The notes under the pieces are model-generated. The model made no database searches and had not been told where the DNA came from. It saw only the letters and a program-made list of their open reading frames with translations. The translations under genes and the position numbers were made by a program. Shown in pieces: positions 59,357 through 64,000 of a stretch of 64,000 bases of DNA. This DNA is from Bacteroidales bacterium (GTDB lineage: Bacteria; Bacteroidota; Bacteroidia; Bacteroidales; P3). Where the stretch lies: the NCBI GenBank assembly GCA_031257915.1, contig JAIRNR010000094.1, positions 1 through 64,000 on the forward strand, given 5' to 3'. The first letter of the stretch is position 1. Each line of letters opens with the position of its first letter.

Positions 59357-59938
59357 ATGAAACGAACGACATGGATTATTTTGGGTGTGGTTGCTGCCGT
59401 TATTTTATGGTGTGTATTCGCCTATAACAGTTTGGTAAGCACCGAAGAAAGCACAAGCAGTGCATGGGCGCAGGTAGAAAGTGTATATCAGCGCAGAGCA
59501 GACCTTATTCCGAATTTGGTAAATACGGTAAAAGGCAGTGCAGAGTTTGAAAGTAACACTTTGCAGGAAGTTGTAGAGGCTCGTACAGCCGCTATGGGTG
59601 TAAAAGCGGATCCGTCCAAACTTACGGAGGAACAGGTTGCGCAATTTGAAAAAGCGCAAAATAATTTATCCGGTGCATTGCAGCGGTTAATGGTTGTGGT
59701 AGAGCGTTATCCCGACCTTAAAACAACTGCTAATTTCCGTGAATTGCAGGCACAGCTTGAAGGCACGGAAAACCGTATTGCGGTTGAGCGAATGAAATTT
59801 AATGAAGCGGTAAAAAAATACAACAGAACTATTCGCCGCTTTCCGAGCAACTTAATTGCGAGTATGTTCGATTTTGAGAAAAAAGGATATTTTGCTGCGG
59901 CAGAGGGCGCGGAAAATGCTCCCGAAGTTAAATTTTAA
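59357..59938 (+). CDS. LemA family protein
   Basis: YNSLVSTEESTSSAWAQVESVYQRRADLIPNLVNTVKGSAEFE; FNEAVKKYNRTIRRFPSNLIA. Confidence 0.95.
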   Translation: MKRTTWIILGVVAAVILWCVFAYNSLVSTEESTSSAWAQVESVYQRRADLIPNLVNTVKGSAEFESNTLQEVVEARTAAMGVKADPSKLTEEQVAQFEKAQNNLSGALQRLMVVVERYPDLKTTANFRELQAQLEGTENRIAVERMKFNEAVKKYNRTIRRFPSNLIASMFDFEKKGYFAAAEGAENAPEVKF

Positions 59939-59976
59939 TAAATTAATCTGACTTTAATCAAAAATACATAATCATT

Positions 59977-60348
59977 ATGAAACAAACATTATTAATCATT
60001 ATTGCTGCAACTGCAATGTGTTTTGCATCTTTTTCTTGTGGAGAAAAAGATGTTACGCCGGAATTGGTACTTGAAAATACCGTATGGATTGACAATACAA
60101 CGCATGCTCCTACCGTTTACAAAATCGAATTTGGTGACCATGGTCTGATTGCAAGTCTTAGTGCAGATTTTATGGGCAGTGGAAATTATATTCTTGGTCA
60201 AAACTGTACAGTCAAAGTATCGGACGGTAAAAATATTACCTTGAAAAAATTAGGAGAAACAGATGTTTTTTACAGTGGTACTTTTACCTCAACAACCATG
60301 ACCATTAATAATGGTACTGTAACATTAGTTCTCACAAAACAAAAATAA
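59977..60348 (+). CDS. Small putative lipoprotein, unknown function
   Basis: MKQTLLIIIAATAMCFASFSCGEKD lipobox; lies between LemA and TPM genes. Confidence 0.7.
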   Translation: MKQTLLIIIAATAMCFASFSCGEKDVTPELVLENTVWIDNTTHAPTVYKIEFGDHGLIASLSADFMGSGNYILGQNCTVKVSDGKNITLKKLGETDVFYSGTFTSTTMTINNGTVTLVLTKQK

Positions 60349-61109
60349 TGCATCGTTCAAAATTATTCCCGTTTCTGTTATTTGCAGTAGCATATTTATC
60401 ATTGCAAACGGTTTGCTGTGCGGGAGTAATTCCGTCAAAACCCGTACCGCCGCGTTTAGTAAATGATTATGCGCAGATATTTACTGCAACTGAGCGTGCC
60501 GAAATGGAGCGTATGCTCACAGCATTTAACGACAGCACGTCAAATCAGATTACTGTTGTTACGGTTAGCGATCTGCAAGGGTACTCCGCACAACAATTCG
60601 CTTATGAGATAGGCGAACAGTGGGGTGTTGGCAGTAAGAAATACAACAATGGTATTGTGATTGTTTTAAAGCCGCGTAATAATAAGGGCGGCGGTGAAGT
60701 AAATATTTCTACAGGTTACGGACTTGAGGGCGCAATTCCCGATGCCGTATGTAAACGGATTATTGACGAAGAAATGATTCCGTTATATGGGCGTGGCGAA
60801 TATTACGAGGGAACTTTAAGAGGTGTTGAAGTGTTAATGAGGCTCGCTGCGGGCGAAATAAGTGCAGCCGATTACGGTAAAATCACAGGCTGGGATGGTT
60901 TAGTTGCACTCATGGTAATAGCAGGTCCTATAATAATACTTTTTATCTTGTTTAGAAAGAAGCGTCCGGGGAACGGTAAAGGCGGCGTCAGACGCGGCAC
61001 TTTCTTTGGCGGGGTAGGCGGTTTTGGAAGTTCGGGCGGCAGCAGAGGCGGCTTTGGAGGTTTCGGAGGCGGCTCATTCGGCGGCGGCGGTGCGAGCGGT
61101 CGGTTTTAA
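60348..61109 (+). CDS. TPM-domain (YgcG-like) protein with Gly-rich C-terminus
   Basis: PPRLVNDYAQIFTATERAEMERMLTAFNDSTSNQITVVTV; GYGLEGAIPDAVCKRIID; GGFGGFGGGSFGGGGASGRF. Confidence 0.9.
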   Translation: MHRSKLFPFLLFAVAYLSLQTVCCAGVIPSKPVPPRLVNDYAQIFTATERAEMERMLTAFNDSTSNQITVVTVSDLQGYSAQQFAYEIGEQWGVGSKKYNNGIVIVLKPRNNKGGGEVNISTGYGLEGAIPDAVCKRIIDEEMIPLYGRGEYYEGTLRGVEVLMRLAAGEISAADYGKITGWDGLVALMVIAGPIIILFILFRKKRPGNGKGGVRRGTFFGGVGGFGSSGGSRGGFGGFGGGSFGGGGASGRF

Positions 61110-61705
61110 AATAACCTCTGCAATTCCTCCCGCACTTGTCCCGCAGTCGTAAACTGTATTGTATGTATGCCAAGGGCATCAGCAGGTGCGAGATTCGCTT
61201 TGCGGTCGTCTATAAAAACCGTTTCGTTGGCTGTGAGGGAATAACGTTCTAAAAGCAGTTTATAAATACGCACGTCTGGTTTAATAATTTTTTCTACACC
61301 TGAAACAACAATGCCGTTGAAAGTACTGAAGAAATGTAAATCCTGTCTGACAACAGAAAACGTTTCATTACTCCAGTTTGTAAGTCCGTATGTTGCGTAT
61401 CCTGCATTTTGCAAGTCGTAAAGCAATTCTACTGTTTCGTAAATCGGTGAACCGATTGTTTCAAGATAACGTGTAAAATAAGCATTTACTTCGCGTTTAA
61501 GGGATGGATATTTTGCGAGCAGTGCAAGACGCGTACTTTCAAGCGTTTCGCCTCTGTCAAGCGGGTCATTCCATTCGGCAGCATTCCAGTTAACGCGCAT
61601 AAAATCATCTAATTCTTTACGGGTGCTGAAAAGTTTTGCAAAAAGGTAACGCGGATTCCAGTCGATAAGTACATTTCCGAAATCAAAAATAATATTCTTT
61701 ATCAT
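61106..61705 (-). CDS. HAD family hydrolase
   Basis: IKNIIFDFGNVLIDWNPRYLF; GLTNWSNETF; VFIDDRKANLAPADALGIHTIQF. Confidence 0.93.
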   Translation of the reverse strand: MIKNIIFDFGNVLIDWNPRYLFAKLFSTRKELDDFMRVNWNAAEWNDPLDRGETLESTRLALLAKYPSLKREVNAYFTRYLETIGSPIYETVELLYDLQNAGYATYGLTNWSNETFSVVRQDLHFFSTFNGIVVSGVEKIIKPDVRIYKLLLERYSLTANETVFIDDRKANLAPADALGIHTIQFTTAGQVREELQRLF

Positions 61706-61754
61706 ATTTTCGTTAGGTTATGGATAAATTTATAAAATGGACATTGGCACAAAT

Positions 61755-62465
61755 CTACTCACCGGCTCGAGCCTTATATTTTGAACGGTTCACAAAAAAA
61801 TAAAACCACGAAAATACAGGGTAGCAAACAACGGAAAGCGCAACGCCGAGAAAGTCGAATACAGCTACGGCTACTGTCACAAACACTATAAACAGGTATA
61901 ATACCCACTGTGCATGCAGCGACCAGTCTGTTACTTTTAGCGAGAACATCCGCATATTGCAGACGAGCAGGAATGAAAGAACAACAGCAAAAATAAGGAG
62001 TTGTTCCGGCTGCCAGATAAAACCGGTTACTGCCCAATGTGCCGAAAGCGCAGCCCAAAACAGTGCGTTTGCGGGCGTGGGCATTCCCTTAAAGTAGTGG
62101 TGCTGTTCGTTATCTATATTAAACTTTGCAAGGCGGTATGCGGAGGCGAGCGCAATTAAAAATGCGATATACGTCCAGTATGGTGTACCCGCAGTTGTTT
62201 CAGTGTTGTATTTTATCATCACAAACGCCATTGAAGCAGGAACAACACCGAAACTTACAACGTCCGATAATGAATCAAGTTGCGCTCCGAGAGGACTGCC
62301 CGTTTTCAGCAATCTTGCAACAAGACCGTCCGCAACATCAAATAGAGCCGCAATACCGACAAATATTGCAGCCCATAACATGCTATCGTTATAAATATTA
62401 ACGAGCGATAAGCAACCGAAAAAAAGATTGCCGAGCGTCAAAAAATTGGGAATATGTTTCTTCAT
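61755..62465 (-). CDS. pssA: CDP-diacylglycerol--serine O-phosphatidyltransferase
   Basis: IPNFLTLGNLFFGCLSLV; DVADGLVARLLKTGSPLGAQLDSLSDVVSFGVVPA. Confidence 0.94.
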   Translation of the reverse strand: MKKHIPNFLTLGNLFFGCLSLVNIYNDSMLWAAIFVGIAALFDVADGLVARLLKTGSPLGAQLDSLSDVVSFGVVPASMAFVMIKYNTETTAGTPYWTYIAFLIALASAYRLAKFNIDNEQHHYFKGMPTPANALFWAALSAHWAVTGFIWQPEQLLIFAVVLSFLLVCNMRMFSLKVTDWSLHAQWVLYLFIVFVTVAVAVFDFLGVALSVVCYPVFSWFYFFVNRSKYKARAGE

Positions 62466-63283
62466 ACGATATTTTTTTCCAACTGCAAAAACACTTGCGG
62501 CAGATACGCTACAATATCGCTTGCAGTCATTGATGTTTGTGAAAGAGCGGCGGCGGCGAGGTTGCCTGCCGTACCATGGATATAAACGCCCAGAACAGCC
62601 GCATTATATGCACTGTAATCCTGCGCCGTTAAGCCAAGCAATATGCCTGTAAGAACATCGCCGCTACCTGCTGTCGCCATTCCGGAATTACCTGTTTTTA
62701 TTATTGTCGGTTCGCGATTCGGAGCAGTTACGGTATTGGGAACACCTTTTTTTATAACAATGCAGCCGAAACGATCGGAAAACGCTTGTTGTGATTTTAG
62801 TGTTGCGTCAAATTTTTCCGCCGCTGTCATTAACCGTTCGTATTCTTTTGCATGTGGAGTAAAAATACTGCCGGCTGTAATAAGCGAAAGTAATGACGGC
62901 TCGGCAGCAATAACGTTAATTGCATCTGCGTCAAAAATCATTGGACGCGGATTGTTTTTCAGTAGCGATTGCAACATTGAAAAAATTCTTTCGTTTGCGG
63001 ATATTCCCGGTCCGACAGCAATAGCACTGTATTTCTCAAGATTTTTCGGATACGTGTCGTAAATTTTCATTATTGCTTCAGGCACGGATGTCTGAATTAT
63101 ACTGATATTTTCGGGTGGAATTGCAACAGATACAAGCCCTATGCCGCTGCGAAGTGCGGCACGCGCACCAAGCACAGCTGCGCCTGCCATACCGTAAGAG
63201 CCTCCGATAAGCAAACCATGTCCGAATATACCCTTATGCGCGTCAACAGCACGTGGACGAAATAATTTTTCAATATCTGTCAT
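62462..63283 (-). CDS. nnrD: NAD(P)H-hydrate dehydratase (YjeF C-terminal type)
   Basis: HKGIFGHGLLIGGSYGMAGAAVLGARAALRSGIGLVSVA; TPHAKEYERLM; NSGMATAGSGDVLTGILLGL. Confidence 0.93.
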   Translation of the reverse strand: MTDIEKLFRPRAVDAHKGIFGHGLLIGGSYGMAGAAVLGARAALRSGIGLVSVAIPPENISIIQTSVPEAIMKIYDTYPKNLEKYSAIAVGPGISANERIFSMLQSLLKNNPRPMIFDADAINVIAAEPSLLSLITAGSIFTPHAKEYERLMTAAEKFDATLKSQQAFSDRFGCIVIKKGVPNTVTAPNREPTIIKTGNSGMATAGSGDVLTGILLGLTAQDYSAYNAAVLGVYIHGTAGNLAAAALSQTSMTASDIVAYLPQVFLQLEKNIV

Positions 63284-63290
63284 CCTGTAT

Positions 63291-63319
63291 TTGTTTTTTC
63301 AAAAAAATGCGTACCTTTG
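63291..63319 (+). promoter_or_regulatory. Promoter TTG-N18-TACCTTTG on plus strand between nnrD and asnS
   Basis: TTG 63291-63293; TACCTTTG 63312-63319; no annotated plus-strand gene downstream. Confidence 0.55.
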
Positions 63320-63353
63320 CATTGCGAATTTAATTAAATGTTTTTTCTAAAGA

Positions 63354-63386
63354 AGCGGGGGGCAGTGATTGCCCCTCGTTTTTTTT
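63354..63386 (+). terminator. Intrinsic terminator: GGGGCA-GTGAT-TGCCCC hairpin followed by eight T
   Basis: CGGGGGGCAGTGATTGCCCCTCGTTTTTTTT read directly; polarity (T-run) is plus strand. Confidence 0.8.
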
Positions 63387-63405
63387 AGTCAAATAGCAAG
63401 TTCTA

Positions 63406-64000
63406 CTAAAACTCGGCGTTTTGCGGATAGCGAGGGAATGGAATAACATCCCGGATATTTGTCATGCCTGTAATGAAAAGAAGCAGACGTTCAAAACCAA
63501 GCCCGAAACCACTGTGAGGTGCTGTACCGAATTTACGCGTATCTAAATACCACCACATATCTTCGGATTTTATACCAAACTCGTGCATACTGCCAAGCAA
63601 TTTTTCGTAATTCTCCTCACGTTGCGACCCGCCGATAATTTCACCTATTGACGGAAATAGAACATCCATTGCGCGTACTGTTTTTCCGTCCTCATTCTGT
63701 TTCATGTAAAACGCTTTTATCTTTTTCGGATAATCGGTAAGAATAACAGGATTTTTAAAATGTTTTTCCACTAAATAACGCTCGTGTTCACTCTGCAAAT
63801 CAGTACCCCATTCAACTTTGTATTCAAACTTTTGTCCTGACGTTTTAAGAATTTCTATTGCTGCCGTATAGTCCAAACGTGTAAAAGTCGCTTCAATTAT
63901 ACTTTCTAATCGTGCGATCAATTCCCTGTCATACATGTTGCACAGAAATTCCAAATCCTCGCGGCAGTTGTCAAGCGCATACCGAACGAGATATTTCAGA
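63406..64000 (-). CDS. asnS: Asparaginyl-tRNA synthetase, 5' end outside window
   Basis: C-terminal class II motif [34 protein letters not shown]; frame stays open to 64000 ([26 protein letters not shown]). Confidence 0.93.
   Translation of the reverse strand, partial: LKYLVRYALDNCREDLEFLCNMYDRELIARLESIIEATFTRLDYTAAIEILKTSGQKFEYKVEWGTDLQSEHERYLVEKHFKNPVILTDYPKKIKAFYMKQNEDGKTVRAMDVLFPSIGEIIGGSQREENYEKLLGSMHEFGIKSEDMWWYLDTRKFGTAPHSGFGLGFERLLLFITGMTNIRDVIPFPRYPQNAEF

Noticed and set aside
1-64000. Defence islands, prophage, integrases, toxin-antitoxin pairs, tRNA/rRNA genes
   Set aside because: Looked for on both strands through the supplied ORFs and by motif reading; none could be supported.

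Overview
This 64-kb window looks like ordinary chromosome from a Bacteroidota (Bacteroidales-like) bacterium. The lineage call rests on TAnnTTTG-type -7 promoter elements, C-terminal type IX secretion (T9SS) sorting domains, a PorZ-like propeller protein and a GldJ/GldK-like SUMF1 lipoprotein. Gene density is high and most genes are housekeeping: trxB, trmD, efp, lpxD, queA, ruvC, greA, cysS, ruvX, def, dsbD-like, alaS, lgt, htpG, pssA, nnrD and a partial asnS. There are also an ExbB/ExbD/ExbD/TonB cluster, a TetR-TolC-MFP-RND efflux operon followed by a small possibly PII-like protein, a Pit phosphate transporter with its DUF47 partner, and two GH13 amylases. I saw no prophage, integrative element, cas genes, rRNA or tRNA. 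The items most worth a second look are: (1) a 1440-aa fused acyl-CoA-dehydratase activase/HgdB-like protein behind a TetR gene, with matching palindromes at both upstream positions and a 60-bp in-frame tandem repeat at a domain junction; (2) a 140-bp MITE-like element with perfect 19-bp terminal inverted repeats and a 10-bp target duplication; (3) an orphan promoter-to-terminator unit of about 60-70 nt between nnrD and asnS; (4) four identical 46-bp repeats between two convergent genes; (5) a two-copy 37-bp repeat with a 28-bp spacer that resembles a CRISPR remnant; (6) a 21-bp/126-bp nested coding repeat in an Ig-like lipoprotein. All calls come from reading the sequence and the supplied ORFs; no database search was run.
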